Below, in pieces: positions 1-8,122 of a DNA stretch of 64,000 nt. The stretch covers positions 1 through 64,000 of the forward strand of contig NZ_JBOFQF010000033.1 in assembly GCF_051660745.1 (NCBI RefSeq), given 5' to 3'. Numbering within the stretch: position 1 is the stretch's first letter; every line of letters starts with the position of its first letter. Position numbers and translations under genes: made by a program. The notes under the pieces are model-generated. The model was not told the origin of the DNA and ran no database searches. It saw only the letters and a program-made list of their open reading frames with translations. The DNA is from Segniliparus sp051660745. GTDB taxonomy: Bacteria; Actinomycetota; Actinomycetes; Mycobacteriales; Mycobacteriaceae.

Positions 1-172
1 CGCCAAAGGACCCGGCTCAGGCCTCGGCATGGCCCTCATCGCCCAACAAGCAGCCATCCACCACGGCCACGCCAAACTCACCACCAGCCCCCAAGGCGGC
101 GCCCGCCTCACCATCACCATCCCCCAACAACAACCAAAGCACCAACAGCTCGACGCCGCCGCCGCCGTCTAG
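1..172 (+). CDS. Histidine kinase C-terminal end (partial)
   Basis: The frame opens at base 2 and runs 56 codons to TAG at 170-172; the start lies outside the window. The residues GPGSGLGMALI followed by GGARLTITIP look like the G2 box and last strand of a HATPase_c domain, so this is probably the end of a sensor histidine kinase. The tail after the ATPase fold is a short Gln/Pro then Ala run. No partner regulator is visible. With so little sequence another GHKL ATPase cannot be excluded. Confidence 0.55.
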   Translation, partial: AKGPGSGLGMALIAQQAAIHHGHAKLTTSPQGGARLTITIPQQQPKHQQLDAAAAV

Positions 173-383
173 CGCGCCGCTCCGCCCCGCCGAAAACCAA
201 GCTCCCAACCTTTGCCCAGAGAATTGTACAACGCCCTGACCTTTGTCAACCCGAATGTCACGGTCTGATTTGATCTGCTCCGCTCTAGCTACTCCGAGTT
301 AACTTCTGCGGGCAGAGATGAGAAACTATTGGGAGAAAGAGCGAGTGACGGCTGAAGCCACTCAAAGCACAAAGGAGCATGCG

Positions 384-917
384 ATGACCGCAGACGCAGG
401 TCTTACCCGATTCAACGAGCTGAACAAACCAGCCCTGCTCCGTATTTTGATGGATGTCTGCCAATCGCCGAAGTGGCGCAACGACATCACCGACCATCGC
501 CCCTACGCGGACCTCGGCGCCCTCTTGGCCTCCTCCGACTACTTCCTCAAAGACGTCTCCGAGATCGAGCTCGACGAGTCTGTGATCAACCATCCCCGAA
601 TCGGCGCGAAGAACGCCGGGCCGCGCTCCGCCAGGGAACAATCGCGCTTCGCCGACACCATCGACGACTCGACGTTCGCAGAGTTCGCGGAGCTCAACCA
701 GCAATACGAGGACCAGTTCGGCTACCTCTTCCTTGTCGCGGCCGAGGGCCGGTCTGCTGCGGAACTGCTGGACGTGCTCAAAGGGCGGCTCACGCACACC
801 CCGGAAGCCGAGCGCGCCATCATGGTCGACGAGCTCGCGAAGATCAACCGTCTGCGGTTGACCCGCCTTGTCGACGAGGAGATCCTCACGCTCTCCAAGG
901 CCCCTGCTTCGGTCTGA
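384..917 (+). CDS. uraD: OHCU decarboxylase
   Basis: 2-oxo-4-hydroxy-4-carboxy-5-ureidoimidazoline decarboxylase, the last enzyme converting urate to S-allantoin, cytoplasmic. The 177-residue product has the family motif HPRIG (His at about residue 70, the catalytic histidine in characterised UraD) and the downstream SAREQ and NQQYEDQFGYLFL segments typical of the family. The ORF could open at 318, but the ATG at 384 has an AAGGAG site 7 bases upstream and gives the normal family length, so it is preferred. uraH follows after 4 bases, supporting a shared urate-degradation operon. No urate oxidase gene is in the window. Confidence 0.93.
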   Translation: MTADAGLTRFNELNKPALLRILMDVCQSPKWRNDITDHRPYADLGALLASSDYFLKDVSEIELDESVINHPRIGAKNAGPRSAREQSRFADTIDDSTFAEFAELNQQYEDQFGYLFLVAAEGRSAAELLDVLKGRLTHTPEAERAIMVDELAKINRLRLTRLVDEEILTLSKAPASV

Positions 918-921
918 GCGA

Positions 922-1242
922 ATGCCGACCCTGTCCACCCACGTCCTCGACACCTCGACAGGAACCCCCGCGTCAGGGGTGAGGGTCGAGCTTCGCGACG
1001 CGCGGGGCCTCATTGTGGCCGAGGCGGCGACCGACGAGGACGGCCGGATCAAGGACTGGGACACAGCCCTCGTCCCCGGGACGTACACCGCCGTCTTCCA
1101 CACCGCCGAATATTTCCGGTCCCAGGGCCAGGCCGGGTTTTATCCCAAGGTCTCCGTCGAGTTCAGCGTGACAGACGATCGGCATTACCATGTGCCGCTG
1201 CTCCTGTCCCCGTACGGCTATAGCACCTACCGAGGAAGCTGA
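922..1242 (+). CDS. uraH: 5-hydroxyisourate hydrolase
   Basis: Transthyretin-like hydrolase that opens 5-hydroxyisourate to OHCU, the substrate of the preceding uraD product. The 106-residue protein begins MPTLSTHVLDT, containing the N-terminal family signature with its active-site His, and ends in the diagnostic tetrapeptide YRGS. The frame extends upstream to 868, but the ATG at 922 places the LSTHVLD motif at the N-terminus as in other family members. It lies 4 bases after uraD and is almost certainly co-transcribed with it. Confidence 0.94.
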   Translation: MPTLSTHVLDTSTGTPASGVRVELRDARGLIVAEAATDEDGRIKDWDTALVPGTYTAVFHTAEYFRSQGQAGFYPKVSVEFSVTDDRHYHVPLLLSPYGYSTYRGS

Positions 1243-1548
1243 CCCATACGAACGAATGGTTTAGGGCTCGTCTCGCCACTTCGTCGTGCCACTATTGTGT
1301 CCGCCAGCCCTATTCGTCGGCCCTGTTCGCCAGCGGCGCCAAACCCACCTCTCTGACCAGCGAAAACGCTCTCAAATCGCCGGAGAGCGACGAAAATGGC
1401 CGCCGAGGCATCGGCATACCCCCGAAACACGCCCGAGAGAGCCCCCGCGAGCCGTCATGGCCCTGTGTTCGATCTTCCTGTGTCCGATCTTCCTGCGCCC
1501 GACCCTCGCGTGCCCGACCCTCATGAGAGCGTCGCTCTCGCTCCTACG
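1243..1548. other. Intergenic region between convergent genes
   Basis: About 300 bases between uraH and the minus-strand gene ending at 1549. Short frames exist on both strands but none has a ribosome-binding site or a recognisable product. I see no strong hairpin terminator and no repeat here. Confidence 0.5.
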
Positions 1549-2496
1549 TCAATCGATGTTGGCGAGCTGGGTCGTGGTGCGCACGAAGACCTCTTCGCAT
1601 TTGTCCTTCGTCACGGCGCTGTTGCGGCAGAAGACGATCAAGTTCACTCCCCGCAGGCTCGCCAAGTAGTAGCGGTCCGGGGACAATGCCGGATCCTGCC
1701 CGTCTTCGACAGGGGTGAGCGTGCCCCCTTCTTCATAAGCGAACGTCGCGTCGGCGGGAACCTTCGGCGCGCCCACCTCGGTCACGCTGAGGTTGTACAC
1801 CGTGTCTGGGGCGCTCCCCCCGCCGCTGACCGTCCTGGTGTAGTTCGCGCACCGGCTGACGTAGTCTTTCATCTTGTCGAGCTGGGGCTCAGCGGTCCAT
1901 TCGAAAAGATAGGCCTCGATCCCCGACTTGTAGTGGTCGTCCGGGTTCGCGTAGTACCGGTTGATGAGATTCTTCAGCGCGCCTTTCGGCAGCACCCTCA
2001 CGCATTCCTCGGGGGCGATGTCGCCGACCGCGCCGCTGCCTTGCGGCTCCTCCCGCCATCCTGTGGGCATATCCTGCAATCCCGGCAAGGCCTTGAGGAG
2101 GTCTTCCTTGCTCCGCCCGTGCAGGCTCGCCTTCGGCCGCGACTGGCCGCCGCCCGCAGCCCCGGACGGGCCCTGCTGGACGCCCCTCCCCGACTCCGGC
2201 CAAAACGCCCAAGCGGAAACCCCGCTGGCGACGAGGACCACCAGGACCACCGCCAAGACAATCACCAACGACCGTTTCGACTTCTTGCGCGGAGGCTCCA
2301 TGGGCGGCCACTGCCCCTGCGGGCCGTAGTACTGCTGCGCCTCCGCGTTGTAGTACTGCTGCTGCGGCGCTATGTACTGCTGTGGCTGGCCATACGGCTG
2401 CTGCGGTTGGCCGTATGGTTGCTGTTGCGGTTGGCCGAATTGCCCCGGTTCGTTCTGGCCGGGATAGCCCCCATAGGGAGATGGCGGGTACGTCAT
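1549..2496 (-). CDS. Membrane-anchored protein, Pro/Gln/Tyr-rich N-terminus
   Basis: 315 residues of unknown function. Residues 1 to about 85 are a cytoplasmic segment with degenerate YGQPQQ repeats, followed by a basic stretch (PPRKKSKRS), one membrane helix (about 88-108) and an extracellular domain of about 200 residues. The exported part has four or more cysteines (EECVRV, SRCANYT, IVFCRN, KDKCEEV) that could form disulfides, recalling the extracytoplasmic sensor or lipoprotein domains of mycolata. The ATG at 2496 has a GGAGG site 6 bases upstream; a start six codons earlier has none. It is transcribed away from the par repeat region. A role is not assigned. Confidence 0.75.
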   Translation of the reverse strand: MTYPPSPYGGYPGQNEPGQFGQPQQQPYGQPQQPYGQPQQYIAPQQQYYNAEAQQYYGPQGQWPPMEPPRKKSKRSLVIVLAVVLVVLVASGVSAWAFWPESGRGVQQGPSGAAGGGQSRPKASLHGRSKEDLLKALPGLQDMPTGWREEPQGSGAVGDIAPEECVRVLPKGALKNLINRYYANPDDHYKSGIEAYLFEWTAEPQLDKMKDYVSRCANYTRTVSGGGSAPDTVYNLSVTEVGAPKVPADATFAYEEGGTLTPVEDGQDPALSPDRYYLASLRGVNLIVFCRNSAVTKDKCEEVFVRTTTQLANID

Positions 2497-2589
2497 CCTC
2501 GTCCTCCACTTCACGATAACTGCTGTCCAGCCTAGCGGTTAGCCCACCGATCTCAAAGCAGGCGCCTCCCGCTGCGAAACCCTGGTGCC

Positions 2590-2714
2590 ATGTCTCGCTG
2601 GGGACGCCTCCCGCCGGGCCACCTGTAGCAAATGTTTCACTGGGGGCGCCTCCCGCCGGGCGACCTCTAGCCAATGTTTCACTGGGGCACCTCCCGCCGG
2701 GCGACCTATAGCCA
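2590..2714. repeat. Array of 42-bp direct repeats next to parS
   Basis: Three units of 42, 42 and 41 bases start at 2590, 2632 and 2674. Each begins with ATGTTTCAC or a one- or two-base variant, which is the left half of a parS site, followed by a conserved GC-rich core (GGGGGCGCCTCCCGCCGGG) and a TAGCCA-like end. A more degenerate unit precedes them near 2560. The fourth occurrence of ATGTTTCAC, at 2715, continues into a full parS palindrome. The same unit occurs once more beside the parS inside parA (5350-5391). Confidence 0.85.
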
Positions 2715-2715
2715 A

Positions 2716-2731
2716 TGTTTCACGTGAAACG
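2716..2731. promoter_or_regulatory. parS: parS centromere-like site 1
   Basis: TGTTTCACGTGAAACG is the 16-bp ParB-binding palindrome with only the last base differing from the consensus TGTTTCACGTGAAACA. It lies downstream of the acetyltransferase and parB genes, about 6.7 kb from dnaA, as expected for an origin-proximal loading site for ParB. It is followed by two tandem ACGTCCGGCGGGG copies and the block CGAGCCCTGCGAGC (2774-2787), also present after parS site 2. Confidence 0.9.
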
Positions 2732-2825
2732 TCCGGCGGGGGAGAAACGTCCGGCGGGGTGGGGCGCCGGCCACGAGCCCTGCGAGCAGGGGAGGAACGT
2801 CCCGTGACAGAGCGTCCCGCTCGGA

Positions 2826-3500
2826 TCAGCTCGGCGAGCCCACCAAAAGCGGCCTCATGCGGGCATCCTCCACAAGTTTCGCGAGGGCTTCTTCGACGCT
2901 CGCACGCCAAAGCAAGCCCGTCCCGCCAAGTTCGAGGCGCAATCGCGGATAATGGTGGTGCTCTGCGGCAACGGTGAAACCGGCGTTTTTAAAGAAATCG
3001 GTCTGATTCACACATCGCCTGGTCGCCCCATCCGCGTCCGCCGCCTCTTCCCGGCCAAACGCTTCGACGGCTCGCACGCCGCGTCGGGCGAGGTCCGCGA
3101 TGCTCGCGAGCAAGAGCCGCTGCGCCACGTCCTCGAAGTCGTGCCCGTCGTCCACACCCGCGTACGTGACCAAAACAGCGTCGGGGCTCACCGGAGCCGT
3201 CGGAAACTCCCCCGCGCGCGAGACCATGCTCGGGGGGGCGTAGCAGATCTGGCCCACACCGCGCGCTCCCTCGTCCTCTCCCGCAATGGCAAGCTGGCCA
3301 CAGGTGCCCCACTGCAGAAGCACCGAGGAGAGCCACGCCTCCTTCTCGAAGCGCGCGTCGGGGCCGCCGCCGATCTGGCTGCCGATCTGCGAATCGAACT
3401 CCCAGAACAGGCACTGTTGCGCGTGCTTCGGCAAAAGGGACGAACGTTCCAGGGTCAGAGGCACGATCCGGATCTGCTGTTCGTACAGCTCTCGGCTCAT
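2826..3500 (-). CDS. GNAT-like acetyltransferase, parB-linked
   Basis: 224-residue cytoplasmic protein directly following parB, with no bases between the parB stop and its ATG. The central part (VLVTYAGVDDG, DVAQRLLLASIADLARRGVRAVEAFGRE) and the later QTDFFKNAGFTVAAEHHHYPRLRL segment look like the core and C-terminal strands of a GCN5-type N-acetyltransferase. M. tuberculosis has a gene of this kind (Rv3916c) at the same place, downstream of parB. The substrate is unknown. The family call rests on fold-like patterns and could be wrong in detail. Confidence 0.65.
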   Translation of the reverse strand: MSRELYEQQIRIVPLTLERSSLLPKHAQQCLFWEFDSQIGSQIGGGPDARFEKEAWLSSVLLQWGTCGQLAIAGEDEGARGVGQICYAPPSMVSRAGEFPTAPVSPDAVLVTYAGVDDGHDFEDVAQRLLLASIADLARRGVRAVEAFGREEAADADGATRRCVNQTDFFKNAGFTVAAEHHHYPRLRLELGGTGLLWRASVEEALAKLVEDARMRPLLVGSPS

Positions 3501-4469
3501 TCAGCGCTCCCTGGCAGAGCGACCGGGGGAGGACACGGGCGCGATCTGGTCCGCGAGACGTTCGAGGTCCGAGACCGAGCCGAACTCGATCACAATACGG
3601 CCCTTCTTCGCGGTCAAGCCGACATGGACCGTCGTGTCCAGCGCGAGCGCGAGCCGGTCGGCGACCTCCTCGAGCTCAGCGGGCTGAGCTGGCTTCGACC
3701 GCCCTTTCGGCTTCGACCGAGTCTTATGGCTCGACAACGTGACGGCCTCTTCCGCCGCGCGCACCGACAGTCCTTCCGCGATGATCCGGGAAGCCAAGTC
3801 CTCTTGCTCTTCCGTGTGGCCGTCCAAGCCGAGCAACGCCCTCGCGTGGCCTGCCGACAGCACACCCGCCGCAACCTTGCGTTGCACGCCGACCGGGAGC
3901 CGCAGAAGACGCAACGTGTTGGAGACGAGGGAACGGGACCGGCCGAGCCGCTCCGCCAATTGCTCATGCGTCGCGCCGAAATCCTCCAGCAGCTGCTGGT
4001 ACGCAGCTGCTTCTTCCAGCGGGTTCAGCTGCGCCCGGTGGATGTTCTCCAAAAGCGCGTCACGCAGCAGCACGTCGTCGGCGGTGTGCTTGATGATCGC
4101 AGGAATCTTGCCCAGGCCCGCCGCCTTCGTCGCACGCAACCTGCGCTCACCGACCACAAGCTGGAAGGTGCCGCCAACGACAGGGCGGACAACCACCGGT
4201 TGGAGCAGCCCGAACTCCCGAATCGAATGCGTCAGCTCGCTGAGCGCCTCCTCGTCGAACACATGGCGGGGCTGCTGCGGATTCGGCTCGATCAGCTCGA
4301 CCGGGATCTCCTGGTACGAGGCCAGCCTGCCGTCGCCAGCACCTGCGCCACGCCCTGGCGGGATCAACACGTCCGCGGCAGAGTCCCCGAGCCGAGGGCC
4401 AGAGCCTGGCCCGGCGGGGATCAGCGCCGCCAGTCCCTTGCCCAATCCGCCTTTTCGCTGATTCGCCAT
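3501..4469 (-). CDS. parB: Chromosome-partitioning protein ParB
   Basis: 322 residues. ParB binds parS, spreads as a CTP-dependent clamp and loads SMC near the origin. The N-terminus MANQRKGGLGKGLAALIP is typical of actinobacterial ParB. The nuclease-like CTP-binding domain carries LIEPNPQQPR and VVGERRLRA (the GERR box), followed by a helix-turn-helix (QLAERLGRSRSLVSNTLRLL) and a C-terminal dimerisation region. A GGAGAGG ribosome site inside the end of parA precedes the ATG, so the genes are translationally close (one base apart). Two perfect or near-perfect parS sites lie within 2.7 kb. Confidence 0.97.
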   Translation of the reverse strand: MANQRKGGLGKGLAALIPAGPGSGPRLGDSAADVLIPPGRGAGAGDGRLASYQEIPVELIEPNPQQPRHVFDEEALSELTHSIREFGLLQPVVVRPVVGGTFQLVVGERRLRATKAAGLGKIPAIIKHTADDVLLRDALLENIHRAQLNPLEEAAAYQQLLEDFGATHEQLAERLGRSRSLVSNTLRLLRLPVGVQRKVAAGVLSAGHARALLGLDGHTEEQEDLASRIIAEGLSVRAAEEAVTLSSHKTRSKPKGRSKPAQPAELEEVADRLALALDTTVHVGLTAKKGRIVIEFGSVSDLERLADQIAPVSSPGRSARER

Positions 4470-4470
4470 G

Positions 4471-5472
4471 TCACCTCTCCTCGCGATGCGCTCGAAGCGC
4501 GATTTCCCTGGCGGCCTCGAAATAGCACTGGGCGCCTTGCGACCCCGGGTCGTAATCGAGCACCGACTGCCCGTAGCCCGGAGCCTCGGCCACCTTGACG
4601 TTGCGGGGGATCACCGTCTCAAGCACCGAATCCCCGAAATGGGCCCGGACTTCGGTGGACACGTCGTCCGCGAGCCTCGTGCGTTTGTCGTACATCGTGA
4701 GCAGGACCGTGCTCACAAGAAGCTCGGGATTCAAGCCGGAGCGGATGAGCTCGATATTGCCGAGCAACTGCGCCAACCCCTCAAGGGCGTAGTACTCGCA
4801 CTGGATCGGGATGAGCACTTCCCGCGCTGCCACCAGCGCGTTGACCGTGAGCAGTCCCAACGAAGGTGGGCAATCGACGAACACGTAGTCGTATTGCGCG
4901 AACTTGCCTCGGATCTCCTGTGCGAGACGATGCTCGCGGGAAGTCAGCGAGACCAATTCGATCTCCGCTCCGGCCAGATCGATAGTCGCGGGCACCACGG
5001 AGAGCCCCTGATGGTTCCTGCTTTGGACAACGACTTGGTCGAGCGCCATTTCCCCGAGGAGCAGCTGGTAGCTCGACGGCGTCCCTGCTTGATGGTCGAC
5101 GCCGAGCGCGGTGCTCGCATTGCCCTGCGGATCGAGATCGACCACCAGCACGGACAAGCCCTGCATCGCGAGCGCGGCCGCGACGTTCACCGTCGTTGTG
5201 GTCTTGCCGACCCCGCCCTTCTGGTTCGCCACCGCGATGACCCGGCAGCCGTTGGGCGGGCGGGGGAGGGGCGGCGCTGTCGCATGCCGCAAGGAAGCCG
5301 CCTGCCTCGAAGCGGCGGCCAACGGCGTGTCCGCCCAGTCCTCGAACGATGTTTCACCGGGGGCGCCTCCCGCCGGGTCGCCTACAGCCAATGTTTCACG
5401 TGAAACGTCCGGCGGAGTGGGGACGCCGCCCGCGAGCCCTGCGAGCGGGGGAGAAACCTCTGGCTCAGTCAC
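4471..5472 (-). CDS. parA: Chromosome-partitioning ATPase ParA
   Basis: 333 residues with a GTG start. Deviant Walker A motif KGGVGKTTTT near residue 85, then VDLDPQGNAS and DYVFVDCPPSLG identify a ParA/Soj ATPase that moves ParB-parS complexes. The first 75 residues are a Pro/Gly-rich extension; part of it is encoded by parS site 2, whose palindrome reads VSRET. The GTG at 5472 overlaps the end of rsmG by 8 bases. A later start at a residue nearer the Walker motif is possible, since the extension coincides with the repeat region, but no in-frame start with a clear ribosome site was seen. Confidence 0.95.
   Translation of the reverse strand: MTEPEVSPPLAGLAGGVPTPPDVSRETLAVGDPAGGAPGETSFEDWADTPLAAASRQAASLRHATAPPLPRPPNGCRVIAVANQKGGVGKTTTTVNVAAALAMQGLSVLVVDLDPQGNASTALGVDHQAGTPSSYQLLLGEMALDQVVVQSRNHQGLSVVPATIDLAGAEIELVSLTSREHRLAQEIRGKFAQYDYVFVDCPPSLGLLTVNALVAAREVLIPIQCEYYALEGLAQLLGNIELIRSGLNPELLVSTVLLTMYDKRTRLADDVSTEVRAHFGDSVLETVIPRNVKVAEAPGYGQSVLDYDPGSQGAQCYFEAAREIALRAHREER
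5350..5391. repeat. Copy of the par 42-bp repeat inside parA
   Basis: Starting with ATGTTTCAC then GGGGGCGCCTCCCGCCGGG and ending AGCCA, this is a 42-bp unit matching the array at 2590-2714 in sequence, orientation and position relative to parS. It lies within the parA coding sequence on the opposite strand and encodes the PAGGAPGET segment of the N-terminal extension. Confidence 0.8.
5392..5407. promoter_or_regulatory. parS: parS centromere-like site 2, within parA
   Basis: TGTTTCACGTGAAACG, identical to site 1. It lies in the 5' part of parA and encodes VSRET on the minus strand. The downstream block CGAGCCCTGCGAGC (5433-5446) is shared with site 1, so the two sites belong to a duplicated segment. 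Confidence 0.92.
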
Positions 5473-6157
5473 GCGAGCGCCTCCGTCCGCCCGCCCCGGC
5501 TGGGCCGGACAGCTTCCGCAAGACCACCACAGTCGCCTCGATTCTGGGGCCGCCGCCCCCTTGGCCCATGCCGCAGATTTTGATCTCGCCCTCGCCGAAC
5601 CCCTCGTTCCGCAATGCCCGAGCGGTCCTGGACAGCTCGTCTTGCGCGGTCCGTCCTTTGACCGCCAGCAGTTGGCCGCCTACCGGGAGAAGTGGATTCG
5701 ACCACCGTGCGAGTGTATCCAATGCGGCCACCGCGCGCGAGAGCACCACCGGGATCGGGGCCAGCAGCTCCCGCGCCTCCGAGCTCTCCGCGCGAGCTCG
5801 CACCACTCCGACGTCGAGGCCGACGTCCTCCAAAAATTTCTGCACCGGGTCCACCCGTCTCGCCAACGGCTCGATCAACGTCATCCGGATATCGGGACGC
5901 GCGATCACGACCGGGATCCCCGGCAAGCCCGCTCCGCTCCCGAGGTCCGCCGCATGCGAGCCGTTCGGAATCAATTCGGCGACAGCGGCGGAGTTCAAGA
6001 TATGCCGCTCCCAGAGCCGCTCCGCCTCCCTCGGGCCGATCAGCCCTGCCGCGACTCCGGTGTCCGCGAGCCATTCCGCGTACGCCACAGCCAAGTGCGC
6101 GCGATCGCCAAAGACCGCTGCCAACGTCTCCTCGGAAGGAAGATCCGTCATCGTCAC
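5465..6157 (-). CDS. rsmG: 16S rRNA (guanine527-N7)-methyltransferase
   Basis: 230 residues. RsmG (GidB) uses SAM to methylate N7 of G527 in 16S rRNA; loss gives low-level streptomycin resistance in several bacteria. The SAM-binding loop is visible as AADLGSGAGLPGIPVVIARP (about 65-85), preceded by the family segment ERLWERHILNSAAVAELIP and followed by VVLSRAVAALDTLARW. It lies between jag and parA in the conserved origin cluster and overlaps parA by 8 bases. Confidence 0.95.
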   Translation of the reverse strand: MTMTDLPSEETLAAVFGDRAHLAVAYAEWLADTGVAAGLIGPREAERLWERHILNSAAVAELIPNGSHAADLGSGAGLPGIPVVIARPDIRMTLIEPLARRVDPVQKFLEDVGLDVGVVRARAESSEARELLAPIPVVLSRAVAALDTLARWSNPLLPVGGQLLAVKGRTAQDELSRTARALRNEGFGEGEIKICGMGQGGGGPRIEATVVVLRKLSGPAGAGGRRRSRD

Positions 6158-6256
6158 CTCGCTTCAACGCCAACCTGCTCACGGTACCGTCCCGGTCGGG
6201 CGGCGCCGTGAGCAGGGCACGATGTCATAGGGGCCTGGTCCCTTGCCGACCCGGAA

Positions 6257-6802
6257 TCAGCTCGTCGCGGGGGCGGAGTCGGGCAGCACGACGACATAGC
6301 GGTTCGGCTCTTCGCCTTCGCTCTCGCTCTTCGCGCCCGGAACAGTCGTCACCGCGTCGTGGACGATCTTGCGCTCGAAGGGCGACATCGGCGTGAGCGC
6401 CACTCGCTGGCCGCTGCTCACCGCGTCTGCCGCCGCCTTGAGGCCCACTTCGTGGAGGTCGTCTTTCCGCTGCGCGCGCCATTTCGCGACGTCGAGCATG
6501 AGCCAGCTGCGCTGGCCCGTCTGCTGCTGGACAGCCAGACGGGTCAGGGTCTGCAGCGCGTCGAGCACTTCGCCCTGCTTGCCGACCAGCTTCTGGAGGT
6601 CCTTGCCCCCCTCCAAGCTGACCGCCGCGCGTCCGCCGACCACGTCGAGGTCGAGGTCCCCGTCGTAGTCGAGCACGTCGAGCAATTGCTCGAGGTAGTC
6701 TCCGGCGATCTCGCCCTCTTCGACGAGCAGGTTTTCCGCGTCCGGCTCCTCCTCCGGCGTCTCCGGCACGTTCTGGGTGATTTCGAGCTCTGTATCGGTC
6801 AT
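6257..6802 (-). CDS. jag: Jag/KhpB-family RNA-binding protein (KH-R3H)
   Basis: 181 residues with an acidic N-terminus, a KH-II domain holding the GKQGEVLDALQ loop, then an R3H-like domain (SPFERKIVHDAV). Jag/KhpB proteins bind RNA and are tied to cell elongation and division; the gene is conserved next to yidC. It follows yidC after 58 bases and precedes rsmG on the same strand. The C-terminal tail SEGEEPNRYVVVLPD is typical of actinobacterial members. Confidence 0.9.
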   Translation of the reverse strand: MTDTELEITQNVPETPEEEPDAENLLVEEGEIAGDYLEQLLDVLDYDGDLDLDVVGGRAAVSLEGGKDLQKLVGKQGEVLDALQTLTRLAVQQQTGQRSWLMLDVAKWRAQRKDDLHEVGLKAAADAVSSGQRVALTPMSPFERKIVHDAVTTVPGAKSESEGEEPNRYVVVLPDSAPATS

Positions 6803-6860
6803 ATGTTCATTCCACCTTTCTTGAAGAATATGCGTCTGTGCGTGATGGCCAAGGCCGCGA

Positions 6861-7823
6861 TCACTCGCCCTCGGCTTCCTTCAACGCTCGGTCGTCCGAC
6901 TTTTTCCGCAGGGGCTTCGCTCCAGGCTTCGGAGCGTTTGCGGCCCGCCGCTCGACGACCTGCCGTTTTTTCTCCTCGTCCTCGCGGTCGATCTTGCGGA
7001 AGACGAGATGCTGCTGGCCATAGGTCCAGGCGTTGTTGCTCACCCAGTATAGGAGGAGCGCGATCGGGCTCGCCCATCCGAAGATAAGAACGCCGAGCGG
7101 GAAGATCCACAGCGACATGATCCGCATCATCGCCGCTTGCGGCTGCTCGGACACCTCGACCGGCTGGCGGGAGAGGGAGGCTCGGGAGTTCATGTGGGTC
7201 GCGATCGAGGCGATGACCATCAACGGGATCGCCACCGCGGCGATCTGCCACCGCTGGAACTCGACAGCGGAACCGGCTTTGACGAAGGCGTTGAAGCTCG
7301 CCACCGGCTCGGTGATGTAGCTCGACAGCGGCACCCCGAAGAACCTGGACTCAAGGAAGCTCTGCACGTCGTGGGGGGAGAAGACGTAGTTGCTGGTGTT
7401 GCGGTTCTGCTCCGGGGTCATGCTGCCGCCGCCGGAGAAGAAGGCGCCCGCTGTGCGGTTGAAGCTGGAGAGCACGTGGTAGAGGCCGATGAAGACAGGA
7501 ATCTGCAGCAACATCGGCAAACAGCCCAAAAGCGGGTTGAACCCATGCTCTTGCTGCAGTTTCTGCATCTCAAGGGCTTGCCTCTGGCGGTCTTTCGCGT
7601 ACTTGGTCTGGATCGCCTTCATCTGCGGCTGCAGCTCTTGCATCTTCCGCATGAATCGGATCTGCCGGATTGCGGGCGCGTACAACAAGGCTCGCAGGGT
7701 GCAGACCAGCGCGACGACCGACAGCGCCCAGCCGAATCCGGACTCAGGCCCCAGGATTTTGCTGAAGAGCCAGTGCCAGAGCCAGAGCACTCCGGAGACG
7801 GGGTAGTAGACGAAGTCCAGCAT
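6861..7823 (-). CDS. yidC: Membrane protein insertase YidC
   Basis: 320 residues. YidC/Oxa1 inserts and folds inner-membrane proteins with or without SecYEG. A first membrane helix near the N-terminus, the family segment IRQIRFMRKMQELQPQMKAI, the PLLGCLPMLLQIPVFIGLY helix and three later hydrophobic segments match the 60KD_IMP core; the actinobacterial form lacks the large periplasmic domain of E. coli YidC. The C-terminus is Lys/Arg-rich, as in ribosome-binding tails. The ATG shares one base with the yidD stop (TGATG), suggesting coupled translation. Confidence 0.95.
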   Translation of the reverse strand: MLDFVYYPVSGVLWLWHWLFSKILGPESGFGWALSVVALVCTLRALLYAPAIRQIRFMRKMQELQPQMKAIQTKYAKDRQRQALEMQKLQQEHGFNPLLGCLPMLLQIPVFIGLYHVLSSFNRTAGAFFSGGGSMTPEQNRNTSNYVFSPHDVQSFLESRFFGVPLSSYITEPVASFNAFVKAGSAVEFQRWQIAAVAIPLMVIASIATHMNSRASLSRQPVEVSEQPQAAMMRIMSLWIFPLGVLIFGWASPIALLLYWVSNNAWTYGQQHLVFRKIDREDEEKKRQVVERRAANAPKPGAKPLRKKSDDRALKEAEGE

Positions 7824-8122
7824 CAGCGAGGCGCTCCTTCATAAACATGTGACGGGTGGACGGCGCGCGGCGGGACCGGGTCCCAACCTCCCGCGCTCCA
7901 CGGACCGCAGCGCAGCAGACGCCACGCCGTGAGGCCGAGGCCTACGACAATTCCCCGGTCCGTCAACGCCTCTATCGCGTATTCGCTGCAGGTGGGGGCG
8001 AACCTGCAGGCCGGGGGACGAGCGGGGGAGATATACGACCGGTACCAGCCGATCATTCGGACAAGCAGGCCTGCCATTGCGCGACAGCTGGCTTCGAAGC
8101 GGCGGCCGAGAGACGTCGTCAC
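7823..8122 (-). CDS. yidD: Membrane protein insertion factor YidD
   Basis: 99 residues. YidD is a small membrane-associated helper of YidC. The motifs IGWYRSYISPARPPACRFAPTC, SEYAIEAL and RLLRCGPWSAGGWDPVP, with the two conserved Cys of the family, are present. I take the GTG at 8122 as start: it overlaps the rnpA stop (TAGTG) and has AAGGGA upstream, whereas the ATG at 8077 has no ribosome site. This position in the rpmH-rnpA-yidD-yidC cluster is the usual one. Confidence 0.92.
   Translation of the reverse strand: MTTSLGRRFEASCRAMAGLLVRMIGWYRSYISPARPPACRFAPTCSEYAIEALTDRGIVVGLGLTAWRLLRCGPWSAGGWDPVPPRAVHPSHVYEGAPR

Noticed and set aside
2590..2731. CRISPR array for the 42-bp repeats
   Set aside because: Units are contiguous, with no unique spacers and no cas genes. 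The shared part is a half-parS plus GC core.
8077..8122. ATG at 8077 as the yidD start
   Set aside because: It has no ribosome site, whereas GTG 8122 overlaps the rnpA stop and has AAGGGA upstream.
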